Shown: positions 19,665 to 28,466 of the stretch, piece by piece
Position numbering within the stretch: position 1 is the stretch's first letter
Layout: each line of letters begins with the position of its first letter
Assembly: GCA_031254105.1 (NCBI GenBank)
Contig: JAIRVB010000031.1
Coordinates: 1 to 64,000, forward strand
Origin: Chitinispirillales bacterium
Lineage (GTDB): Bacteria > Fibrobacterota > Chitinivibrionia > Chitinivibrionales > Chitinispirillaceae
Direction of reading: 5' to 3'
Length of the DNA: 64,000 bases
The notes under the pieces: model-generated
The model's input: the letters and a program-made list of their open reading frames with translations, nothing else
Database searches by the model: none
Told to the model about the DNA's origin: nothing
Made by a program: the position numbers and the translations under genes

Positions 19665-19764
19665 TAATGTACAAATTATAATGTACAAATAGATCAAAAC
19701 ATTACACTCTTCGATTTTTTATTCTCACAATTTGTTTTATTTATACATTATACATTACAATTTG
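19665..19764. repeat. Dispersed inverted repeat, family B, copy 1
   Basis: TAATGTACAAATTATA (19665-19680) is repeated in part at 19679-19690 and matched in inverted form by the ATACATTATACATTACAATTTG region up to 19764. The element starts exactly at the ybgC stop codon. A second copy lies at 36.68-36.82 kb. Confidence 0.6.
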
Positions 19765-19773
19765 CTTTTTCTT

Positions 19774-19802
19774 TTGACTTTGCACGTTATTTGCGTTATA
19801 TT
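19774..19802 (+). promoter_or_regulatory. Sigma-70-type promoter of the toxin-antitoxin pair
   Basis: TTGACT (19774-19779) and TATATT (19797-19802) are separated by exactly 17 bp, the best consensus-like promoter seen in the window. It lies 44 bp before the GTG start of the MqsR-like gene. Confidence 0.7.
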
Positions 19803-19810
19803 AATAAATA

Positions 19811-19827
19811 GTACGTGATGGCCGTAC
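19811..19827. promoter_or_regulatory. Candidate operator palindrome
   Basis: GTACG-N7-CGTAC lies just downstream of the predicted -10 box, where an autoregulating antitoxin would bind. Antitoxins of the MqsA type bind palindromes in their own promoter; binding here is inferred. Confidence 0.5.
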
Positions 19828-19845
19828 ATTATATGAGGGTTATAC

Positions 19846-20148
19846 GTGGCGTTCAATGAAGTTAAAGTTAAGGCCATTGATTGCATTAAAAACGGCCATG
19901 TCCGTCATATAGAAAGGGATATAGGCAAAAACATGTTCGCAGTGGGCGATTTTACCCCTGAGGAGATGATTTTGATAATCGGCGCGTGCAGGGGAGATTG
20001 GTACAACTCCCGCAAGCACCATTTTCTTGAGGTTGACGTGCATATTTTAAAACCTCGCGGGAAATACGATGGGCTTTACATAAAATTCTTTTTCATAGAG
20101 CCTGATATATTATTTATCAGCGTACACGAAAGCGATTACAAAGGATAG
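19846..20148 (+). CDS. MqsR-like toxin (putative mRNA interferase)
   Basis: A 100-residue protein with the layout of the MqsR/RelE-fold toxins: a basic N-terminal helix (VKAIDCIKNGHVRHIERD), then FTPEEMILIIGACRGDWYNS, which aligns by eye with the DFDGMCNVIIGLSESDFYKS region of E. coli MqsR, and a late strand GLYIKFFFIEPDILFISV matching VYLKITVIHDVLIVSF. The Tyr in this strand is retained; some other active-site positions appear changed. GTG start with GAGGGT upstream. The antitoxin-like gene follows after 4 bp, in the toxin-first order of mqsRA. Activity is inferred from similarity and context. Confidence 0.7.
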   Translation: MAFNEVKVKAIDCIKNGHVRHIERDIGKNMFAVGDFTPEEMILIIGACRGDWYNSRKHHFLEVDVHILKPRGKYDGLYIKFFFIEPDILFISVHESDYKG

Positions 20149-20152
20149 AATC

Positions 20153-20758
20153 ATGCACATATACAAAGATGGTGAAAAATCCAAAGGTCCATGCGAAACG
20201 TGCCGCAAGCTTGTTTCCACCACTTTCAGGTACGCTCCGCTGAACTATGGCGGTCGTGTCATTCCGGATGTACTTCAGGATTTTTGTGATGCGTGCGGCT
20301 CCTCTGTGAGTATTCCGCAGCAAAGTTCCTTCGTAGTGCGGGAATACCGGCGGGCGCAGTACAACCATTCCCTTGAGTTCAGAATCCCGCCTCATCACAG
20401 GGATATTCTTATCGCAATAGGAATGACTCATAACATAAGTCATAAACCTAATACGCTCTTTAGAATAATTTCCGAATTGTATCTTTCAAAAATATCTTTG
20501 CCACAGGGTCAGAAGGTCAAAAAAAAGATTCTCTCCGCCATGGGTGATGACCTGGCCAAAGGAGCGTCTAAAAGCAGGCTCTCCTGCCTGTTCCCAGATA
20601 CAGCATACTCAGCGCTGAGAGATATCTCTGAAGAGGCAAATGTTAAAACATCTTCAATAGCTAAAGGTATTATTGTTACGGCTAAATATGATATTTTAGA
20701 TAATTTGGATAAAGAACTGGCAAAGGAGTTTGAGGAGTTGGCGGCTGAGAGGTTATAG
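20153..20758 (+). CDS. MqsA-like antitoxin with N-terminal zinc finger
   Basis: The 201-residue protein opens with two CxxC pairs (CETC near residue 14 and CDAC near 46) flanking YGGRVIPDVLQDFC, like the YgiT-type zinc finger of MqsA that binds the toxin. The remainder is not the usual Xre-type helix-turn-helix of MqsA; it is helix-rich with two similar stretches (ILIAIGMTHNISHKPNTLFR and LRDISEEANVKTSSIAKG), possibly a divergent ribbon-helix-helix or helix-turn-helix pair. AAAGGA precedes the ATG. Pairing with the toxin gene is the main support. Confidence 0.65.
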   Translation: MHIYKDGEKSKGPCETCRKLVSTTFRYAPLNYGGRVIPDVLQDFCDACGSSVSIPQQSSFVVREYRRAQYNHSLEFRIPPHHRDILIAIGMTHNISHKPNTLFRIISELYLSKISLPQGQKVKKKILSAMGDDLAKGASKSRLSCLFPDTAYSALRDISEEANVKTSSIAKGIIVTAKYDILDNLDKELAKEFEELAAERL

Positions 20759-20967
20759 CGGTAATACAATAAATAAAAAGACTACCCCTGAAATAGTCAG
20801 CCTCTTTAATAATACGAAATACTCTTACTGCGGGTATGGCTTTCCCGTAGACTTCACAATTGTATTCAGGCCTCCCGGTAAATTCGCTGAAGAAATTCAT
20901 TATCCCAATTATCCGAACTTTAAAGTCTCTGTCGTGCGTGAGAGACACAAAATTATCGGTGATATAA

Positions 20968-22752
20968 TCAAGAGAATTTATTATCTTTCTTCCTCAACCG
21001 TATATTCTTCGGAGTAATCTCCACAAGCTCATCCTCATTTATATACGCAATGCACTCCTCAAGGCTCATTTCATGAGGCGGGGTGAGAAGTACGTTATCA
21101 TCTGAGCCAGCGGCGCGCATGTTTGTAAGTTTTTTCTCTTTGCCGGGATTTACCACAAGATCGTTTGAGCGGCAGTGCTCCCCTACTATCATTCCCCTGT
21201 AAAGCTTTACGCCCGGGCCTACAAACATTTTTCCCCGATCCTGCAAACTAAAGAGGGCATAAGCTACAGAGTTACACGGCTCCTTTGCGATAAGCACACC
21301 GTTTTGACGGGTGCGTATCTCCCCTGCAAAAGGCGCGTACTCCAGAAACACATAATTCATGATACCCATGCCTTTGGTGTCTGTCATGAACTCCGATTTG
21401 TAACCAAGAAGTCCGCGTGTGGGTATCTTAAAGACAATGCGGGTCATACCGTTATCCTGAACCATGTCAAGCATTATCCCTTTTCTCGGCCCGATTTTTT
21501 CGATCACTGCCCCGGTATAGTTTTCATCAACATCTACCGTAAGTTCCTCATAGGGTTCTAAGAGTTTTCCATCCGCTTCACGCATGATAACCTGAGGACT
21601 TGTAACCTGAAACTCATATCCCTCGCGGCGCATCCGTTCGATTAGTATAGACAAATGCAATTCACCGCGTCCCGAAACCTTATAACCTATCGCATCCTGA
21701 AGCGGCTCAACGTTAAGCGCGACATCTGAGAGTATCTCACGCTGTAAACGCTCCTGTATGTGGCGTGATGTAACAAATTTCCCTTCAGTTCCCGCAAAAG
21801 GGGAATCGTTAGGAATGAAGTTCATTGATATTGTAGGCGGATCAATCTCAATCGGAGGCAGCGGATTTGGATTTGCCGGGTCGGTAAACGTAACGCCCAC
21901 AGTCACCTCATCCATCCCCGCCACTGCCACGATATGACCGACAGAGGCGATCTCAATGGGAACTTTCTGCATCCCTTCAAAGCCGAATACTTTTGAGATT
22001 CTTGCGGGAATCATGCTGCCGTCACGCATACTTACAGAGATCTCTTTGTTGACATTTAAGGTTCCGGCGGTGATTTTCCCAACGCCAAGCCTGCCCATGT
22101 AAGGCGAATAGTCAATTGAGCTTACAAGCATTTGAAGCGGAGCCTGCGGGTCGCCTTTTGGCGCGGGGATATGTTTTACTATCATCTCATAAATCGGAAC
22201 AAAATCACTGCTGTCATCAGCCGGGTCATTTTTAGCGTATCCGTTTTTCGCTGACGTATAGATAACGGGAAAGTCAAGCACATTGTCGGGAGCCTCAAGT
22301 TTCACAAGGAGATCAAACACCTGATCAAGCACCCAAACAGGACGCGCGGCGGGTTTGTCTATTTTGTTAATTACTACAATAATCGGCAGAGAGAGAAAAA
22401 GCGCTTTCTTAAGCACAAAATAGGTTTGAGGCATCGGTCCTTCCTGCGCGTCAACTACAAGCAACGCTCCGTCGGCCATCTTCAGAACACGCTCCACCTG
22501 ACCGCCGAAATCAGCGTGTCCCGGGGTATCAATCACGTTTATATGGTGTCCGCGGTAGCGAAAAGAGCCATTCTTCGCGGCGATAGTTATCCCGCGTTCG
22601 CGCTCCAGGTCCATTGAGTCCATCATCCGCTCGGCAACCTGCTGGTTGTCGCGAAACATGCCGCTTTGGCGGAAGAGTTCATCTACTAAAGTTGTTTTAC
22701 CGTGGTCAACGTGGGCGATAATAGCGATATTTCTGATTTTGTACTGATTCAT
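20968..22752 (-). CDS. typA: Ribosome-associated GTPase TypA/BipA
   Basis: Translational GTPase that assists 50S assembly and stress adaptation. The start is placed at the ATG at 22752 ([19 protein letters not shown]), the usual N-terminus; the longer frame would need a TTG. About 594 residues with G1 [10 protein letters not shown]2 region [11 protein letters not shown]3 [11 protein letters not shown]4 NKIDKP, EF-G-like domains, and the TypA-specific C-terminal domain ([15 protein letters not shown], then MRAAGSDDN). Complete and of normal length. It is convergent with the toxin-antitoxin pair, leaving about 210 bp without a supported gene. Confidence 0.98.
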   Translation of the reverse strand: MNQYKIRNIAIIAHVDHGKTTLVDELFRQSGMFRDNQQVAERMMDSMDLERERGITIAAKNGSFRYRGHHINVIDTPGHADFGGQVERVLKMADGALLVVDAQEGPMPQTYFVLKKALFLSLPIIVVINKIDKPAARPVWVLDQVFDLLVKLEAPDNVLDFPVIYTSAKNGYAKNDPADDSSDFVPIYEMIVKHIPAPKGDPQAPLQMLVSSIDYSPYMGRLGVGKITAGTLNVNKEISVSMRDGSMIPARISKVFGFEGMQKVPIEIASVGHIVAVAGMDEVTVGVTFTDPANPNPLPPIEIDPPTISMNFIPNDSPFAGTEGKFVTSRHIQERLQREILSDVALNVEPLQDAIGYKVSGRGELHLSILIERMRREGYEFQVTSPQVIMREADGKLLEPYEELTVDVDENYTGAVIEKIGPRKGIMLDMVQDNGMTRIVFKIPTRGLLGYKSEFMTDTKGMGIMNYVFLEYAPFAGEIRTRQNGVLIAKEPCNSVAYALFSLQDRGKMFVGPGVKLYRGMIVGEHCRSNDLVVNPGKEKKLTNMRAAGSDDNVLLTPPHEMSLEECIAYINEDELVEITPKNIRLRKKDNKFS

Positions 22753-22922
22753 AATAAAAATGTGAGCGATCCCTCTGTGAAAAGTCAAACCGTAAATCCA
22801 TACAAGGGCATTTCGTTCCTGTACGCGTGGGTATTGCGCCTAAGCTTCAAAACGCTTTTTACGGGGAAAGATAAATTATATAGTGGGAGAGGAAAAAGCA
22901 ATGCGGAAATAATATTAGTTGC

Positions 22923-22954
22923 AGTAGGGACGGCTGACAGCCGTCCGCACATCA
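22923..22954. repeat. REP palindrome, GGACGGCTG type
   Basis: A GTAGG head is followed by the palindrome GGACGGCTGACAGCCGTCC (22928-22946) and CGCACATCAC. A near-identical copy lies 126 bp further on. A half-copy of family A (GCAATGCGGAAATAATA, from 22898) is immediately upstream. Confidence 0.8.
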
Positions 22955-23011
22955 CGCGTGGGTGTATATAAGTGATATATAAAAAATGCTGCAAAAAGTT
23001 ACACTTAAAAT

Positions 23012-23039
23012 AAAAAAAGGGCAGCCTTAAAGGCCGCCC
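23012..23039 (-). terminator. Intrinsic terminator of the NmrA-like gene
   Basis: Read on the minus strand, GGGCGGCCTT and AAGGCTGCCC form a 10-bp stem (one G-U pair) followed by seven T residues. It lies about 75 bp after the stop of the NmrA-like gene. Confidence 0.8.
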
Positions 23040-23050
23040 CAACCATCTGC

Positions 23051-23082
23051 GTAGGAACGGCTGCCAGCCGTCCACACATCAC
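23051..23082. repeat. REP palindrome, GGACGGCTG type, second copy
   Basis: GTAGG head, palindrome around 23054-23073 (GGAACGGCTGCCAGCCGTCC) and ACACATCAC tail. Direct repeat of the element at 22923; together they bracket the terminator. Confidence 0.8.
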
Positions 23083-23111
23083 ATCTCCCAGCGTAAAACA
23101 AGAATACCGCG

Positions 23112-23981
23112 TTAAGCCGCAGCCCTGTGCCATCCAGACCTGTCTGTCCAATCCCTGAAAGTCTCCACATCAGGCATTATTTTCCGTACACTTTTTACAT
23201 CGACCGAGTAACCTTTCAGGTTAAACCACTCGTACATCATCGCCATATCCGCGCTTGATCTTTCTATCTCATCATAAGACTGCGCTTCAAATACAACTTT
23301 ACGGCCAATAGCTTTACCAAGCAGCTCCGCCATCTGGGGGCCTGTAAGCTCATCTCCGGCGATCTCAATTGTGCGGCCTATCCAGTTTTCAGGTTCACTG
23401 AAAGCAAGCGCGACAAATCTTCCTATGTCATAAACAGAGATCATTTGAAGCGGCACATCCGCCTCTATCCCAAGCCGCAGTCTTCCGTCATAAATCGAAT
23501 CTCTCATGTCAATAAGATTATCCATAAAAAACACAGGTCTTATCACCGTGTAGTCAAGCCCGCTGTTTCTCAAATATTCTTCAATTTTCGCCTTGCTGTC
23601 AAATAACGGGACTCCGGTATTCATATCCGCGCTTGCTACGCTGTTATAAACAAAACGCTTTACACCCGCGCGTTTGGCCGCGTCAATAAGCGTTATTCCC
23701 TGATTTACTTCGCCTATGACCCCATAGGTACGCGGCTGTTGAACGCTGAACACGCCATAGCAACCCTTAAGCGGTTCTTCAAGCGATAAAGCTTCCGTCA
23801 TATCGCCCGCTGCCACCTCTGCGCCAAGGCTCCTAAGTTCATTAGCCGCCCGCGAATCTAAGTGTCTTGTCAAAGCCCTCACTTTCCAACCATCCGCCAA
23901 AAGAGCTCTTGCCACGCTTCCACCCTGATGACCTGTGGCGCCTGTCACGAGTATAATTTTTCCTTTTATATCCATGCCCAT
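23112..23981 (-). CDS. NmrA-like NAD(P)-binding protein
   Basis: A 289-residue atypical short-chain dehydrogenase. The Rossmann fold begins at once (KIILVTGATGHQGGSVARAL), with VRALTR for the NADP-side loop, FVYNSVASADM, and DYTVIRPVFFMDNLIDM, all typical of the NmrA/HSCARG group. These proteins are redox sensors or NAD(P)H-dependent reductases; the substrate cannot be read here. AAAAGGAG lies eight bases before the ATG at 23981. Monocistronic, with a clear terminator downstream. Confidence 0.88.
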   Translation of the reverse strand: MGMDIKGKIILVTGATGHQGGSVARALLADGWKVRALTRHLDSRAANELRSLGAEVAAGDMTEALSLEEPLKGCYGVFSVQQPRTYGVIGEVNQGITLIDAAKRAGVKRFVYNSVASADMNTGVPLFDSKAKIEEYLRNSGLDYTVIRPVFFMDNLIDMRDSIYDGRLRLGIEADVPLQMISVYDIGRFVALAFSEPENWIGRTIEIAGDELTGPQMAELLGKAIGRKVVFEAQSYDEIERSSADMAMMYEWFNLKGYSVDVKSVRKIMPDVETFRDWTDRSGWHRAAA

Positions 23982-24112
23982 AATATTTTCTCCTTTTAAA
24001 AGCAGCTTTAAGCAATGCCCTGGAGAGTACGGTTATGCCGTCCGCAAGCTGCTTTGTGACCGAAGCTGCCTACCCATTAGATATTACGGATAAAAACATA
24101 TAAAACATCTCC

Positions 24113-24940
24113 TTATCGTGTTGGCACATAAAAACAATCATTAACCCATTTTAACGGGTTATTATCAATATATTTTGCAATCCGGCGATAATCATCATGG
24201 TCACGAATAATACGATCATGAAATGATTTTTGCCAAATCGGAAACCCCGTTTTTTTGGTAATTATACCCTTCCATTGTTGAATAACCCGCGAAACCGTCC
24301 CCGTACGGGCGATCATCGGTCGCCCGTTCCCCTCCACAATAACGTTTTTAAAAAACAATATCATATGAACATGATTTGGCATAATCACGTATTTATCAAC
24401 AGATATGTACGGGTATTTGAAAGGGATATTTTTTATTGCGACATTTGCCATTTGTCCAATATTTGATAAATTGATGTATACCATTTCCTCCGTAGGGGCG
24501 ACCATTGGTCGCCCGTCCCCATTCCCATCCCCATTCCCGTCCCCATTCCCATCCCCATTCCCATCCCCATTTCCATCCCCATTTCCATTCCCATTTCCAT
24601 TCCCATCCCCATTTCCATTCCCATCCTCATTTCCATTCCCGTCCCCATTTCCGTCCCCATCCCCATTTCCGTCCCCGTCCCCATTTCCGTCCCCGTCCCC
24701 ATTTCCATCCCCATCCTCATTTACCGAAACCATCATTGACGGATACATCGAATCTTTCGTTGACGGATACAGCGGGCGACCAATGGTCGCCCCTACGGCG
24801 GTGATGGGGGGAATATTTGTTACAATCCGTCCGAATAATTTTTCATGATTTTTGGCGCAAACGGTTATGAAATACGCACCATCCTGGCTGTAATCGTAAT
24901 CTTTTAAACGGTTAGGCTTGCGAATCGGTAAATTATTCAT
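24113..24940 (-). CDS. REP-associated tyrosine transposase (RAYT) with repeat-rich insertion
   Basis: Y1/HUH-type transposase of the IS200-like RAYT group, which act on REP palindromes. The core is recognisable at both ends: N-terminal NRLKDYDYSQDGAYFITVCAKN, HUH motif MPNHVHMILF (near residue 188) and the C-terminal SFHDRIIRDHDDYRRIAKYIDNNPLKW containing the likely catalytic Tyr. Between them, about residues 45-150 are foreign: translated REP palindromes (GATIGRP, GRPMVAPT, later GRPMIART) bracket about 70 residues of alternating Gly with Asp or Asn. The frame stays open in 275 residues against about 150-200 in typical relatives. Function may be retained if the insert loops out. Confidence 0.88.
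   Translation of the reverse strand: MNNLPIRKPNRLKDYDYSQDGAYFITVCAKNHEKLFGRIVTNIPPITAVGATIGRPLYPSTKDSMYPSMMVSVNEDGDGNGDGDGNGDGDGNGDGDGNGDGNGNEDGNGNGDGNGNGNGNGDGNGDGNGDGNGDGNGDGNGDGRPMVAPTEEMVYINLSNIGQMANVAIKNIPFKYPYISVDKYVIMPNHVHMILFFKNVIVEGNGRPMIARTGTVSRVIQQWKGIITKKTGFPIWQKSFHDRIIRDHDDYRRIAKYIDNNPLKWVNDCFYVPTR
24305..24327. repeat. REP palindrome inside the RAYT gene, copy 1
   Basis: ACGGGCGA and TCGCCCGT arms flank TCATCGG. On the coding strand it is read as GRPMIART-like sequence. Imperfect version of the GGGCGACC type. Confidence 0.75.
24492..24520. repeat. REP palindrome inside the RAYT gene, copy 2
   Basis: GTAGG head followed by GGGCGACCATTGGTCGCCC (24496-24514). It marks the left edge of the hexanucleotide tandem repeat. 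Confidence 0.85.
24515..24720. repeat. Hexanucleotide tandem repeat within the RAYT gene
   Basis: About 200 bp made of ATTCCC, ATCCCC, GTCCCC, ATTTCC and related hexamers. Because the unit is six bases, every length change of whole units keeps the RAYT frame, coding for alternating Gly-Asp and Gly-Asn dipeptides. Likely variable in length between strains. Confidence 0.9.
24770..24799. repeat. REP palindrome inside the RAYT gene, copy 3 (inverted)
   Basis: GGGCGACCAATGGTCGCCC (24774-24792) followed by CTAC, that is, the GTAGG-headed repeat in the orientation opposite to the copy at 24492. The pair forms an inverted REP couple around the tandem repeat. Confidence 0.85.
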
Positions 24941-25430
24941 GGCATGGCTGTCTCCATGAAAATTTTTGTGGATGATTATCTGTTTTATGAAATATATGGG
25001 AATTTAATTAGATGAGAGAAATAAAAATATTGTTAGACATTACCGTTGTCCAACGCAGGATAAAAATTAAAACCATCAATGAAAACCGATACTCTTGTCA
25101 TGTTTAGTCCACAGGTTTACGCTCTTACTGGGAAACGCCGCATTTACGTTGATATTTCTACTTACCGGAATTGGACGAAATATGAGATAAGCACGAGAGG
25201 AGAAAAAAACCGGTCGCACAAGCTCCCGGGCACGCCGCATGAAGGCAGCGTAGATCTCTATAGATCTCTGTTAATAATATAACCAATTTTTAGACCATTC
25301 ACAATAACTTTTTTAATTATTTTTAGTAAGAGGTAATTTTTGACGCCCTATCGCATCCAAACCAGCGGCTGCGATTAGATACGAGCGCGATAAAATCGCT
25401 CTCAACAACCCAAAAAGGAATTAAGTCGCC
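24941..25430. other. Gap without a supported gene
   Basis: About 490 bp of mostly AT-rich DNA. A 67-codon frame at 25079-25282 lacks similarity I recognise and has no convincing ribosome site. No terminator or repeat stands out apart from a small AGATCTCTATAGATCTCT repeat near 25253. Confidence 0.4.
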
Positions 25431-26237
25431 ATGAGCATAATTGACTTCCATACCCATGTTTTCCCTGATGAACTTGCCCCCCGCGCGGTAGCTAAACTAA
25501 TTGAAAACGCTATGGCTACAGGCGTGAGTATGAAAAACCACACGAACGCTACAATAAACGGGCTTGAAGAGAGTATGCGTAAAAATGGTATCAATGCCTC
25601 AGTCACTCTGGCAATCGCCACAAAGCCCGCTCAGGTATCACCAATAAACATGGCTTGCGCTGAAAGCATACGCCAAAATATAATCCCATTCGGCTCCTTA
25701 CATCCGGATATGGAAAACTTTGAAGCTGAAATTGACTTTTTAGTCAATCACAAGATAAAAGGGATAAAACTGCATCCTGAGTATCAATACTTTTATGTGG
25801 ATGATAAAAGACTCTATCCTATGTACGAAAAGCTCTCCTCATCAGGCCTGATTGTGGTATTCCACACAGGAAAAGATCCCGGCCCCTTTACCTGCGATCA
25901 TGCGCTTGCGCCCGCGATCCGTCAAATTCATCTCGATTTCCCCAAATTAAAAATTGTCGGGGCTCACATGGGCGGATGGATGTTGTGGGACGAGGCGGAA
26001 GAGACGCTTGCCGGACTTGATATTTTTCTTGACACATCCGCTATTTATTATCTGATGGCTAAAGAAGATTTTGCGCGGCTGTGCAGAAAACACGGCTGCG
26101 AAAAAATAGTGTTCGGGAGCGATTCTCCCTGGTATGATCAGGGAGAGTGCGTAAAGTGGATAATGGAGACATCTTTGACCGATCATGAGAAGGAGATTAT
26201 ACTGAGGACTAACGCGACGCGTTTGCTTGATTTGTAA
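25431..26237 (+). CDS. Amidohydrolase (Amidohydro_2/ACMSD-like)
   Basis: A 268-residue TIM-barrel metal-dependent hydrolase or decarboxylase. Metal and catalytic positions are in order: DFHTHVFP at the N-terminus (HxH), GIKLHPEYQ, FHTGKDP (His near 144), GAHMGG (His near 177) and FGSDSPW (Asp near 229). The pattern fits the COG2159 group, whose members act on varied ring or amide substrates; the actual substrate is unknown. A GGAATTAAGTCGCC stretch precedes the ATG. Followed closely by the AAA-like/PD-(D/E)XK gene, but co-function is not suggested. Confidence 0.88.
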   Translation: MSIIDFHTHVFPDELAPRAVAKLIENAMATGVSMKNHTNATINGLEESMRKNGINASVTLAIATKPAQVSPINMACAESIRQNIIPFGSLHPDMENFEAEIDFLVNHKIKGIKLHPEYQYFYVDDKRLYPMYEKLSSSGLIVVFHTGKDPGPFTCDHALAPAIRQIHLDFPKLKIVGAHMGGWMLWDEAEETLAGLDIFLDTSAIYYLMAKEDFARLCRKHGCEKIVFGSDSPWYDQGECVKWIMETSLTDHEKEIILRTNATRLLDL

Positions 26238-26327
26238 TAGTCCTCTAATGACATTTTGATTGACGCGCGAAACGGGATATTGAAATTTATTGAACAATGT
26301 GGAGATGAACAAATATATATTAATACT

Positions 26328-28028
26328 ATGGATAAAAAAATTCCTACCCCGCTGCCTATAGGAGAATCCATTTTTGACAGACTTATAGAGAGCGGCTCCT
26401 ATTATGTTGACAAAACGCTGTTCATCAAGGATATTTTAGACAGTAACGCCAAATTCCTTCTCTGCACCCGTCCGCGCCGTTTCGGTAAGACGCTCAACCA
26501 AACGATGCTCAAATGTTTTTTTGAGGATACGGCGCAAATCGGCGGCAAGAACACGCGCGTTTTGTTTAATGGTATGAACATAGAAAAAGCGGGCGAAAAG
26601 TATTTAGAACATCAGGGAAAATATCCGGTTATCTTTTTGAGTTTTAAGGACGCTAAGAAAGAAACTTTTGAGGATTCATTCGGTATACTCAAATATACAA
26701 TTGCGGAAGAACTGCGGCGCCATAGTTATATAAAAGAGAAAATCACCAACAAAAATGAACTGGAACTGTTCGATAAGATAGATTCCGGTGAAGGGACTGT
26801 TAACGATTATTCCGTTTCCTTTAAGTTTCTTTGTAAACATTTGGAAAATTACTACAATAGGCCCCCAATCGTCTTAATCGATGAATATGACGTACCTTTA
26901 GAAAACGCCTACGTTCGCGGCTATTATGAAAGAATGGTCGATTTTATCCGTTCTCTTCTAAGTATGGGGCTTAAAGACAATCCTCATTTGCAATTTGCCG
27001 TTATTACAGGCTGTCTGCGAATTTCTAAAGAGAGCATATTCACAGGGCTTAATAATCTTGAAATCGTCTCCATACTTAGTAAGGATTACGCCGAACATTT
27101 CGGTTTTACGCAAAGCGAAATGGATACAACGCTCTCTCATTATGGTATGGAAAGCAAGTCCGCTATTGTAAAAAAGTGGTATGACGGTTATCTGTTCGGG
27201 GATACGGAAGTGTATAACCCCTGGAGTTCTATATGTGTGGTAAAGAGCTGGCTTACCGATATAAACGAACTTCCAAAACCTTATTGGGCAAACACCAGCG
27301 GCAACGTTATAGTCCGTAAATTGATTGATAAGGCAAGCGGCGAAACAAAAACGGAACTCGAAACCTTAATGCTTGACGGGACAATATCTAAAGTAATCCA
27401 CGAAGATATTACATACGCTGAAATAGAAAATGACACAGACAATATATGGAACTTCCTGTTTTTTACCGGATACCTTAAAAAAGTTGCCGAACGCTCAGAT
27501 GAAAACGGTATACTAACCTTAGACTTATCAATTCCCAACACTGAATTAATGTACATCTATAAAACCAAAATACAGGAATGGTTCAAGCTGCGAGTCAGAC
27601 AAAAAGATTTCGGGCCGCTTTACGATGCGATTCTGAAAGGGAATGCTGAGTTCGTTCAAAATGAACTGAGCGCTTTACTTTTAGACACTATAAGCTATTT
27701 AAACAGCCAGGAGGATTTTTATCATGGCTTTATGCTTGGTATTCTTGCCTCGTTACAAAACTTTTCGGCCAAGTCTAACCGCGAAATGGGTATTGGCCGC
27801 AGTGATATTATTCTGAGACACAACAGCAAACGCGGACAGGCGGTAATTTTAGAGTTTAAATGGACAGACGATATAAGAAAAATTACCGCAAAGTGTGAAG
27901 ATGCGCTGCGGCAGATAGAAGAAAAACAGTATGGCCGTGAATTGGAAAATGAAGGCTATGAGGCTAAAAAGATATTGAAATACGGGATTGCTTTTTGCGG
28001 GAAAGATTGTGAAGTGAGAAAAGGATAA
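26328..28028 (+). CDS. AAA-ATPase-like/PD-(D/E)XK nuclease family protein
   Basis: Member of the large, often multicopy family that couples an N-terminal AAA-ATPase-like domain to a C-terminal PDDEXK_9 nuclease-like domain. From the ATG at 26328 the product has 566 residues and opens with the family hallmark PTPLPIGESIFDRLIESG and YYVDKT, then a P-loop variant RPRRFGKT near 47, PIVLIDEYDVPL as Walker B, and near 490 the nuclease signature GRSDIIL with LEFKW. The longer frame starts at a TTG (26256). Biological role is unknown; mobile-element or defence links have been suggested for the family. Confidence 0.85.
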   Translation: MDKKIPTPLPIGESIFDRLIESGSYYVDKTLFIKDILDSNAKFLLCTRPRRFGKTLNQTMLKCFFEDTAQIGGKNTRVLFNGMNIEKAGEKYLEHQGKYPVIFLSFKDAKKETFEDSFGILKYTIAEELRRHSYIKEKITNKNELELFDKIDSGEGTVNDYSVSFKFLCKHLENYYNRPPIVLIDEYDVPLENAYVRGYYERMVDFIRSLLSMGLKDNPHLQFAVITGCLRISKESIFTGLNNLEIVSILSKDYAEHFGFTQSEMDTTLSHYGMESKSAIVKKWYDGYLFGDTEVYNPWSSICVVKSWLTDINELPKPYWANTSGNVIVRKLIDKASGETKTELETLMLDGTISKVIHEDITYAEIENDTDNIWNFLFFTGYLKKVAERSDENGILTLDLSIPNTELMYIYKTKIQEWFKLRVRQKDFGPLYDAILKGNAEFVQNELSALLLDTISYLNSQEDFYHGFMLGILASLQNFSAKSNREMGIGRSDIILRHNSKRGQAVILEFKWTDDIRKITAKCEDALRQIEEKQYGRELENEGYEAKKILKYGIAFCGKDCEVRKG

Positions 28029-28200
28029 ATTACGCCAACCCCGTCCGGATATTTTTGAGCTATGGGGAAACAGCAAGGCGAAAATTCGTATTGCCATGGC
28101 GTCCATCTTTTGATTATGATATGCACACTGCCATTTTCACTATTTTCAAACAGATTGCGGACGAACAATCATTTCCTGCCGCTGCGGTGTATTGCCGCGG

Positions 28201-28354
28201 TTAAAATTTTATGCCCGCGATGAGATAAGGCCCGATACCGCCCATCATGCCAAAGAAGTCCAAGTTTAAAAAGTAATCGTTGAACGGAAAACGATATATT
28301 TTCGGATTCAGATTCAAACCGCCTAAGATATAAAATATTGCGCTATCTTTTATT
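28201..28354 (-). pseudogene. C-terminal remnant of an outer-membrane-type protein
   Basis: On the minus strand an open frame of about 50 codons ends in GMMGGIGPYLIAGIKF and a stop. A final strand ending in Phe is typical of beta-barrel proteins. There is no start codon in place and a stop lies directly upstream, so only the tail survives. The rest of the 28029-28466 gap shows no gene. Confidence 0.4.
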
Positions 28355-28466
28355 TATATAATCAAAATTCGAGATGTTAGTTGTGATAGCTGTAAGTACT
28401 CAATAAAAATTACTTCTTAAATAAAATATTAACAAAAAGCCGCGAACGCAATACTTAAACGCGAAA

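Noticed and set aside
20730-21017. 95-codon plus-strand frame between the antitoxin and typA
   Set aside because: It overlaps the antitoxin end and the typA end, has no ribosome site and no recognisable similarity.
24515-24720. Regular repeats resembling a CRISPR array
   Set aside because: Unit is six bases with no spacers; it is a simple tandem repeat inside a coding frame.
24405-24848. Plus-strand open frame opposite the RAYT gene
   Set aside because: It is open only because the hexamer repeat has no stops on either strand; it encodes Pro-Ser-Phe runs and no known domain.
25079-25282. 67-codon frame before the amidohydrolase
   Set aside because: No ribosome site, no family, composition close to the intergenic background.
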